Assembly (NCBI RefSeq): GCF_014066305.1
Contig: NW_023501088.1
Coordinates: 52,501-116,500 of the forward strand
Reading direction: 5' to 3'
Source of the DNA: Letharia columbiana
Lineage: Eukaryota > Ascomycota > Lecanoromycetes > Lecanorales > Parmeliaceae
Length of the DNA stretch: 64,000 bases
How positions within the stretch are numbered: position 1 is the first letter of the stretch; each line of letters starts with the position of its first letter. Shown piece by piece: positions 25,471 to 38,477 of this stretch. Position numbers and translations under genes: made by a program. The notes beneath the pieces are model-generated. The model had not been told where the DNA came from. It worked only from the letters and a program-made list of their open reading frames with translations, and ran no database searches.

Positions 25471-25949
25471 ATATATCCTTTTATACGCGAAATCCGATAA
25501 ATACGAAGTTTAATGCTAATAGTATCAAAACTGAATAGATAAAGTAAAAAATAACTTAGTCGATTTTTATCAGAGTTTAATATCGGGTAATTAAAGTGAA
25601 ATTCGTGTTGAGTAGTTAAAGTAAAGTTTAAGCTAAGTAACTAAAGTAAGTTTTTAGCGTCGGGTAATTAAGATAAAGTTCGAGCTAAGTAATTAAAGTA
25701 AGTTTAGCGTCGGATAACTAAAGTAAAAAGTCGAAATCTAAAAACGACTATATCAAATCGATATCGTTACTAAATTCCACTTTTTGTTAAAAAACGATTT
25801 TTCGGAAATTTTATTTCTAGACCATCTAATGTATACTAAAAATTAATCGATTTAAGATCGAAGGATATTCGTGAGGGTGACTAAATAAAATAATTAAAAG
25901 AAATTCTCCGTCTTATATATTGCGACCGGCTATAAAGCTTTTATAAGAT

Positions 25950-28076
25950 TATTCTAGGTATCTAATCTTTAGTAATAGTGGCTGATAGTAGTAGTAATAT
26001 AGATAAGGATGTTTCGAAAGAGCTTTAAAGATTTTAGTAGCGATAGCGATAATAGCGCTAAAGAAATAGCTATTCTAATATGAAATAGTAAGTTCGTATT
26101 AAGTCTGAGACTTAGCGGGCGGCTTAGATAAATTACTTAAACTGCGGGAACTAATAAAATAGCTTCTTTGAATTCGGAGTTAACTCTCTTAAATAGATAA
26201 TGCTATAGATAATATTTTAGCTTAATTAATATATAAAACTTTTTAAATTTATCCTTAGATAGTACTTTAGTAAGTTTATTAATTATCTATTATTCGATAA
26301 GAATATACTTAAAAGTAACGATATTAGCGATAACTTATTCTCGTATATAATAATACTAAATATCGATATACTTAGTATATATATAAAATTAAGAATTTTT
26401 AGCTAGAGCTATAGTATTCTAATTATTATAATAGATAATAATAATTTATATATACTTAACGCTAGAATTAAGTTAATTAAGAAGTTTATATAGCTAAATT
26501 ATCTTCTTAATAGCTTACGTCTAATCGATATATTCGATCTTATAAGAGAATAGCGCTATAATAGACTATCGTTTTAATAATTAATTAATAATAGTATTAC
26601 TTATATTAAAGACGTAATTAGAAATAGAATATTAAGTATTCTAATTATCTATTTAATTCGCGTCTATATAGTTAATAAGTAATTTTAGATCTCTTTTAAA
26701 TATTAATTATTAATTCTTAATATTATTTAAATATCGAAAGATACGCTTAATAGCCTTTTAATAAGATTTATTAAAGTTTAAAATATATCTAAAGACTATT
26801 AAGATAGCGAATATAATATTAAATTAAGTGCTTAATATTATATATATAAATAATCTTATAACTAATTAATAGATATAGCGAGATTAATTAATAAAAGTAA
26901 AATTATCTTTAACGATATAAAATTTATCGTTATTAATAAAAGTAGGCGATAGCGTAAAGCTTAATATATTATATTTCTTTAAAAACTTCTTAATATAGCC
27001 TTTTTAGCTAAGACGTAGAATTCGATTAATATAATCTCTAATAATTATTATATTAAGATAATAGATATAAAGTCTTAAATTAATTATTTTAAACTTCTTA
27101 TTAAGCTTATTCTTAATACTCTATATTTCGATTTTATTAAGACTCGCGAGTAGAATATCGTTTATATAAATAGCGATAATAATAATATTATTAGTAAATA
27201 TAGAGAGATTAATAATAATAGATTTAAAACCTAGTTTCTTTAAATAGATTATAAGAGTATTATATTAAACTTTAGAGAATTATTTTAGATTATAAAGTAT
27301 CTTAATAAGCTTATATATCTTATTCTTTTAGTCTTTAGTTTTAAAGCTAGTAGGCTAAGTAATATAAATTATCTTCTTAATATCGCTATATAGAAAGACG
27401 GTTTTAATATTTATTTATTTAAATTTCTAATTTAAAGTAGCTATTAGCGTAAAGATCGCTTTATAATTTATAAGCTTAATAATAAAAACGAAGATTTCAT
27501 TAAAGTCGATTTCTTCTTATTATTTAAAGTTGTAAATAATTTAGCGAGCTTTATATCGTATAATCTCTTCTACGGGATTATATTTAAGTTTATAAACCTA
27601 TTAACCTCTTAAGGCGTATATATTTAATAGAAGATCTATTAGAGTTTAAGTTTTATTAATAATAAGTAAATCGATTTCTTTCTCTATAGTAATTTTCTAA
27701 TATATCTTATAATAAGAGTCTAATATAGTTTTCTTATAAGTTCGAGGTTTATAAAATTTAAAAGAGAAGGCTTTTATTAATAGCGCTAGGGAATCTAAAG
27801 AGAGTTTCTTATATACTCTTAAGATATCAAATAAGCGACTTATCGCTAAAATCGAGTTATAATCGCTTATAGAGCGAGTAATAGGCCTAGAATACGTCGT
27901 TATAGGGGCTATAGAGAGAGTTTTATTATTAAATATATTAGATAATTACTCTTTTAAAGATTTCGAGTTAATTAAGGTTGCTAGCTAAGCTCTTTTAAGA
28001 ATTTAAATAAAATTAAGTAAGTTATTAGTTTTATCTTTAATAAAAATTACTTATCTTTTTTAACGATTTTCTTTTA
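25950..28076 (-). pseudogene. Copia reverse transcriptase and RNase H remnant
   Basis: Minus-strand translation follows the Ty1/copia pattern closely. A linker reads NKTxTLIDLLLN...YALRG, then VYKLKYNPVEEIIRYKAR, IDFNEIFV, IKTVFLYSDI, and YNTLIIYLKKLGF follow. The catalytic box near 27154-27168 reads AIYINDILLAS, where the family has YVDDILLAS, so the first aspartate is mutated. Downstream, around 26335-26370, a KHIDIRYH-like block marks the RNase H C-terminus. TAA/TAG stops replace Trp and Gln codons throughout. The upstream end at 28076 is the LINE insertion point, not a natural end; integrase continues at 34360. Confidence 0.9.
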
Positions 28077-28090
28077 GAATTATAAATAAA
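28077..28090. other. LINE L2 target duplication, left
   Basis: GAATTATAAATAAA, 14 bp, identical to 34346-34359. Confidence 0.9.
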
Positions 28091-28270
28091 TTGTTGATTT
28101 GAAAGTTGTTTATTTTATTCGGCTGTCTAGCTGAGGTAGCCGCCTTAACGAAGGTATCCCACCTAGAAATCTATAGGGACTCGAACTCGTAAATCACTCT
28201 CGCCTAAATATATATAGAGTACCGCGCGAAGGTCTTTATAGAGGAAGATTATATCGAGTAACTCTACTAA
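28091..28270 (-). other. LINE 3' tail with tRNA-like motif (L2)
   Basis: Best preserved of the three 3' tails. On the minus strand it contains GAGTTCGAGTCCC, then GGCGGCTACCTCAGCTA and the final AATAAAATAAACAAC-type end. A simple poly-A tail is absent; the element ends in a defined sequence, as LINEs with structured 3' recognition do. Confidence 0.75.
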
Positions 28271-29899
28271 ATTAACGCTAAATTAATAAAATTAAAGATA
28301 AAAAGAGTGTAAATAATAAAAAATTAGAAAAACTATTTAAATGATAAGTTTAGACTTATTAACTTATTTTAATCGCTGATATCGCTAATATCTATATTCT
28401 AATTCTTTATAATATTATTTAACTTTTTAATTACTTCTATTACTCTACGCTTAATCTAACTTATTATTATAAGAAAGTTAAATATTAAGTAGATAAAACT
28501 CTTATAAACCTTTATTCGATCGAAGAACTCTCTCTAAAGGTTCTTAAATATCTATACGTTATATTTCTTAATTTGATATCTCTTATAGAGATATAAAACT
28601 CGATTTATAAGGATCTATTTTCGAATTAGAGTTTGATAGTAACTTCGAATAATATCTAAAGATTAATATATAACTAAATCGCTAAAATTATATAATAGAT
28701 AATATTTCTATAAGAATTAAATAGCAGTCTAATAGAGGATATTCTATTATTTCTTATTTATATTTCTTAGATTAGAGCTAAATATTATAAAAGCGATTAT
28801 CTTATTAATAATTTTTATTTCGAATATCGAGTTAAGAATTAGTCGGCTTAAAATAATAGAGAACTCTTCTTATACCGCTTTCGATATTATATACTTAATT
28901 TATATATAAAATAAGAATTAATTAATACTGTGAATAGAGTATAATTATTATTATATCGATATCTAAGTAAGATTAATCCCTAATCGAATTTTTCTATAAA
29001 GTAATTATTAGAGAAGGTTCCCTATATACGGCGTTTTAAACTTATTACGAATCGTAGTTTATATTTTATTTACTAGAATTCTTAATTCGTAGCGATATTA
29101 ATAGACGAGAATAAGGCCTTTAATTCTATCACTAAAATTAATAGCTTTTAATTTCTTACCTAAGATTATAAGATAGACTTATTAAAAGCTAATTTTCGAT
29201 AAAGAAATAAGGCGATTATTGACCTTTATAAAGTATTTCTATCGAAGTATACCTAGCCTTTATATATATAGGGCCGAGAGTAATAAATATTAATTTAATA
29301 AGATAGCGTTAAGAATTAGTTTATTAATAATATAGTCGATTTAAGGAGAGTATTTATTATATACTATTTCAATCGAAATTATTAAAACCGCGTATATCGA
29401 ATTTTATATATCTTTAAAAACTTTAATACCCTCGTTTTATAGAGTTTATTAGATCTCGAAGTTAAACTTTTTTATATCTTCTAAATCGTCTTTTCTTAAT
29501 AATAAATAATAGAATACTAGTATTATTAGTAGTTTTATAGTAATTTAAGAGGATTTAACTTTAAGAATTTATATAAATATCTTTTTTTATCGCTACTAGA
29601 TAGCTCGTATTAGCTTTAAAATATAATCGAGTTAATTAAAGAATCGGGTTATTTAAAGATTAGTGAATATTAGAGCGTATAAGGGGCTTTAAATATATAA
29701 CGCTAGGATATCTTTAGCTAGAATAGTCTATACTAATTTAAGAGAGTTGATTACTCTATTAATTATAGCTATAACGCTCTCGTCGATAATAGCTTATAGA
29801 TTAATTATCTCGACTTTACCTTCTTTTATTAGATAATAAAAGTAGAGGTTATAGATAATACCTCGAATTTTATTATCTTATATCAACTTATAGTACTTC

Positions 29900-31100
29900 T
29901 TTTTTAACTCGTCGCGTATCGTTGGAAATATATATAAAAATTGTAAAGTGAATCTAGAAAGGAATATTATAAAGATAATTTCGATTATTATTTTACTCTT
30001 AAAGAATAAATAAAATCGCGATTAATTTTATATTAATTCCTTAGCCTTTTATAGAATTTTAATCTAAAAATTATTTAACTAATAATTAATATTTATCTTA
30101 ATCGATATTTTTAGATATTTATAGAGATTATTAGAGAAAATTTTCTTCGTATCGATAATATGAATATAGGCGATATTTCCTACGTATAATATATATAACT
30201 TATTCTAATTAATTCTCGCGTTAATTATAGCGTAATAGACTCTTAAGACCATTATTATAGCGTCTATCTCTACTTAAGATTATATAATAATTATAATATT
30301 ATCGATATATATCGTTATCTTTAACACTCTATTCCCCACTTATACCCTCGGGATTTAAGAATTATAGACGATATATTAAATTAAGTCTTTAATTATAATT
30401 ATAAATAAAGGGTAGCTTAGAAAATCCCTCTATTTTATATTACTTTATATTATGATTATTTCTTCGATATAACTATTAATATAGATCTTAATCTTAGCTT
30501 TCTTATAAATAAGCTATACTTAAATGATAAATTTCTTAAATATATCTAGTTCTTTTAGAATCGCTAGAAGAAACTTATAGTTAACTCAATTATATACTTT
30601 TTTCTAATTAAGGAAGAGAATAATAATTTCCTCTTACTTCTGCGATAGCTTCTCGACGGGTTTATACTTAGCTATTAGAAACTAAATTATTTTAATATTA
30701 TTATTTATAAGCCTCTTCGATAAGAAGGCTAACTATTATTCGCTAATTATTTTATTTAAAATCTTTATTAAACGTTATATTAGAATATTTATAAAGATTT
30801 TATAATTTATATTTATAATAGATAGGGGACGATAATTCTTGATATCGATTTATTTTTCTTTATTTTTTGAAAAGAATAGTTAGAATCTTATTCGTTTAAT
30901 ATTTTAAGAGCTTCTGCTTTCGCTATATCTAATTATAGAAGAAGATTAATCGCGCGATAATAATCGGGGTTTCTCTCTTTTTCTTCTTCTCGTATTTTAT
31001 AATAGTTTTATAAAACTCGCTCGGGAGATCGTTTTTATCTAGCGAGGTTTCTAAGAATACTCGATAAATAGCGGTCTATATCTCTCGAGCTTTAATAGAG
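29900..31100 (-). pseudogene. LINE reverse transcriptase remnant (L2)
   Basis: The minus-strand translation near 30298-30310 reads VKITIYIDNIIIII, where the family has a YADD box followed by hydrophobic residues. It is followed about 25 residues on by ARIN*NKLYILYVG, matching the G-x-x-x-N-x-x-K-(T/S) block after the catalytic motif of LINE RTs. Both flanks show further RT-like blocks interrupted by stops. One catalytic aspartate is now Asn. The limits given are approximate. Confidence 0.8.
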
Positions 31101-31499
31101 ATCTTTATTTTAATAATATCTATTAAGCTTATTCGATCTATTATATATTATAAGATTTTATCTTAAGCTCTCTTATTTGAAGGCTTTATATTATAAAGGT
31201 TTTGATAGTAATTAGTTGCTATCTTAAGGATACCCTTCGAGTCTATATATATCTCTCTTTAATTATTCTTTAGAGTCTTGATAAAGCTATAATTTATATG
31301 TCTAGCCCTCGCGAAAAACTATCTTATTAGCTTCTTATTAAGAATGAGATATTTAGTTATAGTATTATAGAAATAAGATTAATTATATATATCTATAAGC
31401 TATTCCTCGCGTATTTTAATAATTACTATTTTTTCCTCTAACTCGAAATTTAGTAATCTAAGGTGTCTTTTCTTTTATAGTCGTAGGCGATTATATTAT

Positions 31500-32140
31500 A
31501 GATTATATTTAACTTTTTAATCCGCTCTATAATTATTCTTTATAATTTGTTTCATAAATTACGCTATTAATATCTTATAAATCATTTACTCTTTTATCGA
31601 GTTTTCCTCTAAGAATACTTATAATACCTTTATATACGAGGTTTACATTTAATTTTTTTATAGAAGTAAAAATAGTAATCTTTATTGTCTAGGTTCTTAA
31701 ATAGCTATAGAGGTTATTCTTATTATAATTATTATAATCTTATAATTAATAAATAATTTATTAGACGTTACCTCTTAACCCTCTAACTCTTTTAATTAAT
31801 TATCCTAAATATAGATTTAATTAATTCTAGAAATTAGAATTCTATCGTTTAAGAAGTATATAAAGACTTTAAGATTCGAGTTTTGAATTCTTTAATCGTC
31901 TATTAGATAATATACTCTATTTCCTCTAAGATTTGATAATAATTTAGATAGCGCTTGTAGCTGTAAGAGAGGCGAGGGGATTATAAAAGCTTTATCTATA
32001 GCGATTAGCGTAAAATTTTAATCTTCTTTTATTATATTATAGAGCGTTCGTAGCGATATCTATTTAAGTGTCTTCATATTTGCTTTCAGTTATAGCAGTC
32101 TTTTATCTCCTTTGGCCGAGGCGTATACCGATGTTACTAT
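31500..32140 (-). pseudogene. LINE endonuclease remnant (L2)
   Basis: The minus strand at 32110-32134 reads TSVYASAKGDKR, fitting the conserved Y-A-P-x(n)-R block of apurinic/apyrimidinic endonuclease domains in LINEs (Pro is replaced by Ser). It lies upstream of RT, as expected. The rest of the domain is too decayed for residue-level assignment. Confidence 0.6.
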
Positions 32141-32199
32141 AAGTATATATTCTTTATATTTAACCCCGCAAACTAAAATTCTTTTATTACCCCCTTTAT

Positions 32200-34190
32200 A
32201 AAGAATATAATTCGAGTTCTTATCTTTTTATTACTTTATAAATTTAATATTTATAATAATAGCGACTTTATTTTTTTCGACTCGATAAATTATAATAGCT
32301 ATTTATAAAAATAGTCTTTTATAATATTCCGCAATTTTATTAAATAGATTTACCTCTTAAAATAGTAAAATATTAATTTTATAACTCTATATTATATTAT
32401 ATATTTTTCTAAAACGATCTAGATTTAAGATTAAACGAATATTAAGTAAGATTATTTATATTTTATATATAGCTATAATTATAATATAATAGATCTATTC
32501 TTTATAAGAAAGAACTTTATAGTATTTATAGGTTTTAGCATCTATAGTTCCCCGCACTTAATTATTAAATACGCTTTTCTATAAACGTTATATATTCTAA
32601 TTAGATTTATTAGTCTAAATCTAATACTAAACGCTTTATCGTATTTTAATCTTAATTATTTAACCGCAAACTCGAAGCTATACACTCTAGAGCTTTTTTT
32701 AAAAATAATTATAATCTTACTACTCGTAACGCCTCTAAACTCTTAATATTCTACCTAGAATTTTAGATCTTTAAAGTTCTTTACCTCTGCTATCTATATA
32801 GTTAAAAGATAAAAATCTATAATATCTAGCGAACTTTTATTCGTTATATATACTTAAGGCCCCCTTATATAATACTTAACGGCGTATATAATCGCTAAGT
32901 CGATATAAAAGCTTTAATTCTTGATTTCTTTCACGACGGCAGAAGAGTAGTAATATACTATTCAGTCTTTGGCGTTATGGAATTCTATAAATACTATATT
33001 TTTAAGCTTTATAATTTTCTTTAATCTCTTTATAATTTATCTTAGGGTTAATTTATTCTACTTTCCTTATAATTTAGATAATATTTTTAGATAAAGCTAT
33101 CTACTATCTTCGAGGGCCGATATTACTAAAGCGGCGGTATCTTCTTCTTTCTTATTACGGCGAATAGACATTATTTTACTCTCTTATACTAATATATATA
33201 AAGGTTATAGTCTAGACTTAGGCTTCGATTTAATATAACTTAATAAGACTACTTCTTTCGATGTCTCGCTTCTTGCTATCGAAGATAAAGCGTGAATCGA
33301 GCTCGTCTTCTATAGCTAAGCCTTCTTTATCTCTTTTCTTTATTAATAATTAAAGAAAGTTAAGGGTATCGGCTCGCTTTCGTTTAGAGATTAATATTTC
33401 GGGCGGTAAAGATAGAGGGGCTATTTTTCTCGTTAGTCTATCGCAATCTTATAACTAATAATTCTACTTATAGAATTTATAGGGTTAAAAAAAGTTTTCT
33501 TCCTTTAGTCTTAACTCCTCTACTATCTTCTATCTCTTCTTACATTATCTATCCTTCTTAGCTCTTCTTCACTTCTTTCTCTTCTACTTCTCTAGCGCGT
33601 ATTAATTAATATTCTCTTTATTAGTAGCCTATCCCTTTAAAAAGCCTAGGTTAAAATATTTTTTACGTTAAGAGGAAGAAGGTTAATAAGATTTAATAGA
33701 TATTAAGTTTACTTTATTATTAGATTATAGCTTATTCGAAGATAGACTACGCTTTAATGATATACTATTCTCTTATATTACTTCGTTATTTAACTAATTC
33801 TTAATAAATTATCTATTAATAATTTTAAGTTATTAATCTAGAAAAGACTCTTTTATAATAATCTTAATAGAGTTAGATATTTATATTATAGCGTTATATT
33901 AACGATCGATATAATATATTAGTTATCTATATTATATTTTAATTTAGATTTTTTAGAATATATCTTCTAACGGGACTCTTAGCTCTTAGATTCTAATTAT
34001 TATCCCTTTTAACTACTCTAATTTAATAGAAAAGTTTTTCGCGTTATAACGCGTATACGCCTCGAAGAGTAATATAGCGATAGCGAGGTATTAAATAGAG
34101 TAGTTTATTAGAGTAATAAAAAGACTTCGTCTATTATATAGTTATTTATTCTTTTTAGATATTTAGTAGAGGTATAGAGGCACTTTGTTA
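32200..34190 (-). pseudogene. LINE ORF1-like region (L2), decayed
   Basis: About 2 kb upstream of the endonuclease on the minus strand. An ATG at 33172 opens a charged stretch (MSIRRNKKEEDTAALVISALEDSR) before a stop, the kind of basic N-terminus seen in ORF1 or ORF2 proteins. L1 begins just downstream of this point, so the part to the right is present only once in the window. No zinc knuckle could be confirmed. Confidence 0.45.
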
Positions 34191-34345
34191 GAAAATAGCT
34201 AAGAGTCTATAGCTGAATTTCTTAGATACTAAGCTCTCAGAGTTACCACGTCAAGGCATCACATATGAACTCGAGCACTGCCAGCGAGACGCCGCTGCCA
34301 GCGCCCCTAGAACGTACCACCGTCGCCGGCGACACCCCTGAAAGG
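34190..34345 (-). other. LINE 5' terminus, GC-rich and RIP-spared
   Basis: About 150 bp of roughly 60% GC at the very 5' end of L2, starting CCTTTCAGGGGTGTCGCC on the minus strand and ending where heavy RIP begins near 34190. It is probably the 5' UTR with an internal promoter. Intact CpA and TpG here contrast with the RIPed body. Confidence 0.7.
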
Positions 34346-34359
34346 GAATTATAAATAAA
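34346..34359. other. LINE L2 target duplication, right
   Basis: GAATTATAAATAAA, identical to 28077-28090. Confidence 0.9.
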
Positions 34360-36099
34360 GAGAGAAGGTAACTCTCGGGATAATTAATAGTTTTAGTAAA
34401 CCGGCGATCGTTACGGTAAGCTGCTATTTTAATATTATCGCGCGTATTCTCCTCTAAAATAAAGAGTGTGAATTTAGAAGAAATGTTATTAAATTACTTA
34501 ATATTCGAGATAATAGCGATTTTATTATTATTTAAAAGTATATAATAGAAATAATTTTAATAGTTTATAAATTATCTCTTAATTATATAGTCTTAATACT
34601 TCTTTTAGCTAATAGCTTTAAATATAATTTAATAGAAATCTATTTATTTAATAATATATAGATAAGAAATATTAAGAGAGAAATCGATATAAGTCTTAAA
34701 AGAAGTAATATCTCGCTTAATTATAGATTAATAATTACGTAAATAATTCTTAATATAAATAAACTCGATTTAATATTTTTACGATAGATCGCTCTTTTTA
34801 AGTATTGCGCTAGCTTTATATTAAATAATAGCGCTTAATTATTTAAATTTATTATTTATTTAAAGATTTCTTAATATAATATCTTTCTAGATAATTCTTT
34901 TAGATAGACAAAAGACTTTTATTTTATAATTCTAATATTTTATATTATAATTAGAGCGAAGGCGAGTATAATAATAATTATTATATTTTATATTATCGAG
35001 GAAGAGCTTAAATACGATAAGAATAAACTCGCTAAACTTATTTAATAAAAGATAGATATTAAAGCGTAAAGTAAAATTATTTAAAAAGATAATTATAAAT
35101 ATATAGTCGTTATAAAAGACGTTAAATAATCTCTAAAGATCGATATAAATTAAATTATTCTTCTATCTCTTAAGAATAATATAGCGTTTATAGAGTTTTA
35201 TTTTAAGATTAACTATAAAGTATAGCTTATAAATATCGCTAAGAGAAGATTTAAAAAGATTTATTTCGATATATATTTTAATTATCTTTTTAACGTTCTA
35301 AGTGTCTAAATAATTTATATAAGTATATTATATATATAAAGTCTTTTTATAAATTTAAAACTCTTATTAATTAGAGGGCTTTATAGACTTAATAAAGAAT
35401 TTATTATAAGCGAAAATTTCTTTATTAATAACGATTAAGGCTAGAGGGATATCTTTTTAAGTATTAAGCGTATAAAAGTAACTTTAAATATATTTAAAGA
35501 AAAACTACTATTTTCTTATAAAAAGATCGTCGAGAATAAAAGAAAGCGAGTATTATTACTTTTTTAATTATTTTTTAAAAATAAGATTAAAGCTATATCT
35601 AGATATATATTAGATATTATTAAAAGTTTAAATACGCTTAGCACTCTTTATTTTATATTTAAAATTAATATTATTAAAGCTAAAAGCTATATAGCTATTA
35701 TCGACGAGTTTATTAATAAAATAAGATTTTTAAAATCTAAAGAAGGTCTTAAAAATCGAGAAATTATAAGTAATATATTAAGTATATATATAATTACGAA
35801 GCTAGAGAGAGAATATTATCGCTATAATAGAAAATATAATAATAAAAACTCTATTTAAGAATTTAATTTTAAAAAATTTATAGATCTTATTATTTAAGAT
35901 TTAAGAATTAGCGATAAACGCGATAGCGATATAAGCGATAAAATAGCGCGCTATTATAAATTAAGTAGTTATAATAGCTACTTTAGCGCTAAAAGATTAA
36001 TTCTTTTCTTTCTTAGACTTTTTAAACTTAAATTCGATATTAATATTACTATCTTCTCGACCGCCTCTTCTTTCTTAACCGCTATAATTATTACAATCT
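34360..36099 (-). pseudogene. Copia protease/integrase remnant
   Basis: Minus-strand translation of about 34900-35130 reads YNDYIFIIIFL...KFSEFILIVF followed at 34936-34965 by TRLRSNY. This fits the Ty1/copia integrase core (DDYTR...W...L / F...V...F...RSD.G.E), in which the second catalytic aspartate follows LRS; here it is Asn. Between the zinc knuckle (36147-36188) and this block lies the protease region, not readable in detail. Stops are frequent. The reading resumes across LINE L2 at 28076. Confidence 0.8.
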
Positions 36100-37560
36100 C
36101 TATTTCTAGATTTCTCGCGAGCGCGTTTACGCTTTAGCTATTCGAGATACTTTTTAATAAAATAAAAATTCTTATTATAAATAATATAATACTTATAGAT
36201 CTATATCTAGATATAAGAATTACTAAAATTAATATTATTTTAAATATAATATTTAATTAATATAAGCGCCGTAGAAATAAGAATATAAATATTTATTTCG
36301 ATATAAATAATTATTATATAAGTATTAAAGAACTTAGCGAAGATAGTAGAATTAGAGATAATATTAAGTTATTATATTTTAGCGTAAATTAGCGTAAATT
36401 TAAAAGACTCGTTTTTATTATAAGAGTCGTAATTCTAATTATAGATCTCGCGGTACTAAGTATATTAGCTATCTAGACTCTTATAAAAATAATAAATCTT
36501 CTAATTCTTATCGATAATAAAGGAATATTTCTCGAATAAGCTATTAACTTCTTATAATAGACTTATAAATTAATTAACGTAGGTCTATAGCTTATTTTTA
36601 TAAATAATAAAAATAAGAGACTCTAGTCTCTAAATAATGGAATTAAGAATATTTAATTTACGAGGTTTATATTCTTTTAAATTCTTTTAGGCGATTATAG
36701 CGTTAATATAGCTTTTAATAAGATCGCGCGAGTTATTCTTATAGCGAGTCTTTATTATAATATAGAGTTTATAATACGCTCTAATTTATATTACGATATC
36801 TACGTTAATAATAATTTTAAGAGTATTTCTTATAAATCGCTAATTAATTATTATTCTTACGATAATCGCTAGATAAGAGATTAATTAAATAATATTAATT
36901 TTAATATAGTATTAGAGATCTAGTAGTATAAAGAAATCCTATATATCTCGCTTTTATTTATAATAATTAAAAGCGCTCTTAAGTATAGGAATTTAATAGA
37001 ATTAGTTTAAATTAGTCGAAAGCTTAATATCGATATATTTAGATATAATACTATTTATAAAGAATTAATCTAATTTTTAAAGCTTAATAGAGGAAAGCTT
37101 TAATAAAAGCTTAAATTTAAGAATAAGATTTATAATATAGTAGAGCTTAATAAAATAAATAAAATAAGCGATATTAATAAAACTAACTTCGCTTTAAACC
37201 CGAAGAGCTCTTTATTTAAAATTAACTCTAGTAATAATTCGAGGATAAATTAATTCGATATAATAATAGAATCGATATAAGAAATTAAAGTATACTCGCT
37301 ATTAATACTATTTATATCTAAAATACTTATAATTATTTAAAGCGTATAGAGGAAATTTTATTAAGCTCTAAGATTAGCTCGATATAACTTAAAGCGTTAC
37401 TTAGAAAGAAATCTTATATTACGATCTATAATGTAATCGATAATACTTTAAAGAGATAAGCTTTAACTTATAAATATTAAGGGGAAATATAGTATAAGTA
37501 TATAATTACTTAATAGAATATCGTTTTTCTTTATATTTAAGGGGGGATTTAATTAAATTT
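36100..37560 (-). pseudogene. Copia gag remnant with zinc knuckle
   Basis: At 36147-36188 the minus strand encodes fourteen residues with Tyr (TAT) exactly at the C, C, H and C positions of a C-x2-C-x4-H-x4-C zinc knuckle (YIIYNKNFYFIKKY). TAT is the RIP product of TGT and CAT, so a former nucleic-acid-binding knuckle is the simplest reading. It is followed by a basic stretch (KRKRAREKSRNRD). The upstream 1.3 kb is RIPed with no other motif. The gag start is unknown. Confidence 0.75.
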
Positions 37561-38451
37561 TATTTCTTATATTATTATCGCGATTATCTTAATCGCCCTC
37601 TATCGTATTTATAATATAATATCTTCTACTAGTTAGCTCTTCTATTAAAGAAATTAATTAAAACCAAATACGAGATTACTCGCAATTTCGCTTCGCTCGC
37701 TTATTAAATCCAACTAAAGCTTTTTCGCGAGATCGTCTTATTTTTACGAGTATAAAGAGTAATTATTCTTTAATTAATACGATAGAGAATAATTCCTCTT
37801 TACGTATTAATATACTTAACACGCGAGGTATAGATTATTTTCTCTTTTAGCGTTATGCCGTTATCTTAGACTAGGTTTTAGCCCTTATTATAGAAATTAT
37901 ATAACGAGATATTAGAGTCTAATCGCTTATTATTAATTTTTAATATAGCGAAGTATAAGAATAAGAATATATCGTTTTTTATCTTTAGCGTATCTTACTT
38001 AACGTAGAGAAACTAGCAATATTTCAGCGGTTATAGCGACTATATAACGAAAAAGTATAGGCGTATAATACTCTATTACGGCGTATAATAACTTCGATAT
38101 TATATAATTAAGTGCGATATATTTTAGCTCGTCTAAAATTACCTTATATTAAAGGCGATATAAAAATCTATATACTAAATTATTAATATAATATATTAAT
38201 ATATTAATAATTTCGATATAGCCCCCCTTACTCACTATTCTTATTCTTTTAATTAAAAATATATTCGATATATATTATCTAGCTAGAATAATTATCTTAA
38301 AATAGAAAATACCTATATTACGAAGATTAATAAAAGAGGTCCTCCGCGATTATAACTATTATTATTTAATAAATATTAATATAATAAATATATTGAAAGT
38401 AGCTGTAGCTATGATAGATAGTAAATAAGTTATAAAATAACTAAAATAGTT
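37561..38451 (-). other. Copia 5' leader / upstream gag region
   Basis: About 900 bp between the primer site and the likely gag region. It is RIPed, with surviving patches such as TTCGCTTCGCTCGC near 37690. No feature recognised; a long leader or a further small insertion would both fit. Confidence 0.4.
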
Positions 38452-38477
38452 GTCGGGTAGAGCCCGGGCTTATAATC
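38452..38477 (-). other. Copia primer-binding site, half-tRNA type
   Basis: Directly inside the 5' LTR the plus strand reads GGGTAGAGC followed by CCGGGCTTATAATC. This looks like the end of a tRNA D-arm (TAGAGC) joined to an anticodon stem and 7-nt loop (CTTATAA, anticodon UAU). Ty1/copia elements of insects and fungi often prime from an internally cleaved tRNA rather than its 3' end. Here the tRNA would be an Ile(UAU)-like species; that identity is inferred. Confidence 0.6.

Larger units (their letters stand above)
28091..34345 (-). mobile_element. Full-length LINE copy L2 inside copia
   Basis: A 6255-bp non-LTR retrotransposon on the minus strand, flanked by identical 14-bp duplications. 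The order from its 5' end (right) is: a GC-rich RIP-spared 5' terminus (about 34190-34345), a RIPed ORF1-like region, an apurinic-type endonuclease (near 32110), a reverse transcriptase (near 30300), a C-terminal region, and the family 3' tail ending ...CTTTCAAATCAACAA at 28091. Endonuclease upstream of RT and lack of LTRs place it among APE-type LINEs; a Tad1-like fungal clade is likely but not shown. It is less decayed than L1, yet no open frame survives. Confidence 0.9.

Noticed and set aside
35940..36000. Apparent zinc-knuckle-like run on the plus strand
   Set aside because: Spacing of candidate Cys/His codons does not fit C-x2-C-x4-H-x4-C; the minus-strand motif at 36147-36188 fits exactly.
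37536..37548. Plus-strand AAGGGGGGATTT resembling a polypurine tract
   Set aside because: It lies inside the copia element, whose genes, primer site and real polypurine tract all point to the minus strand; no LTR follows it.
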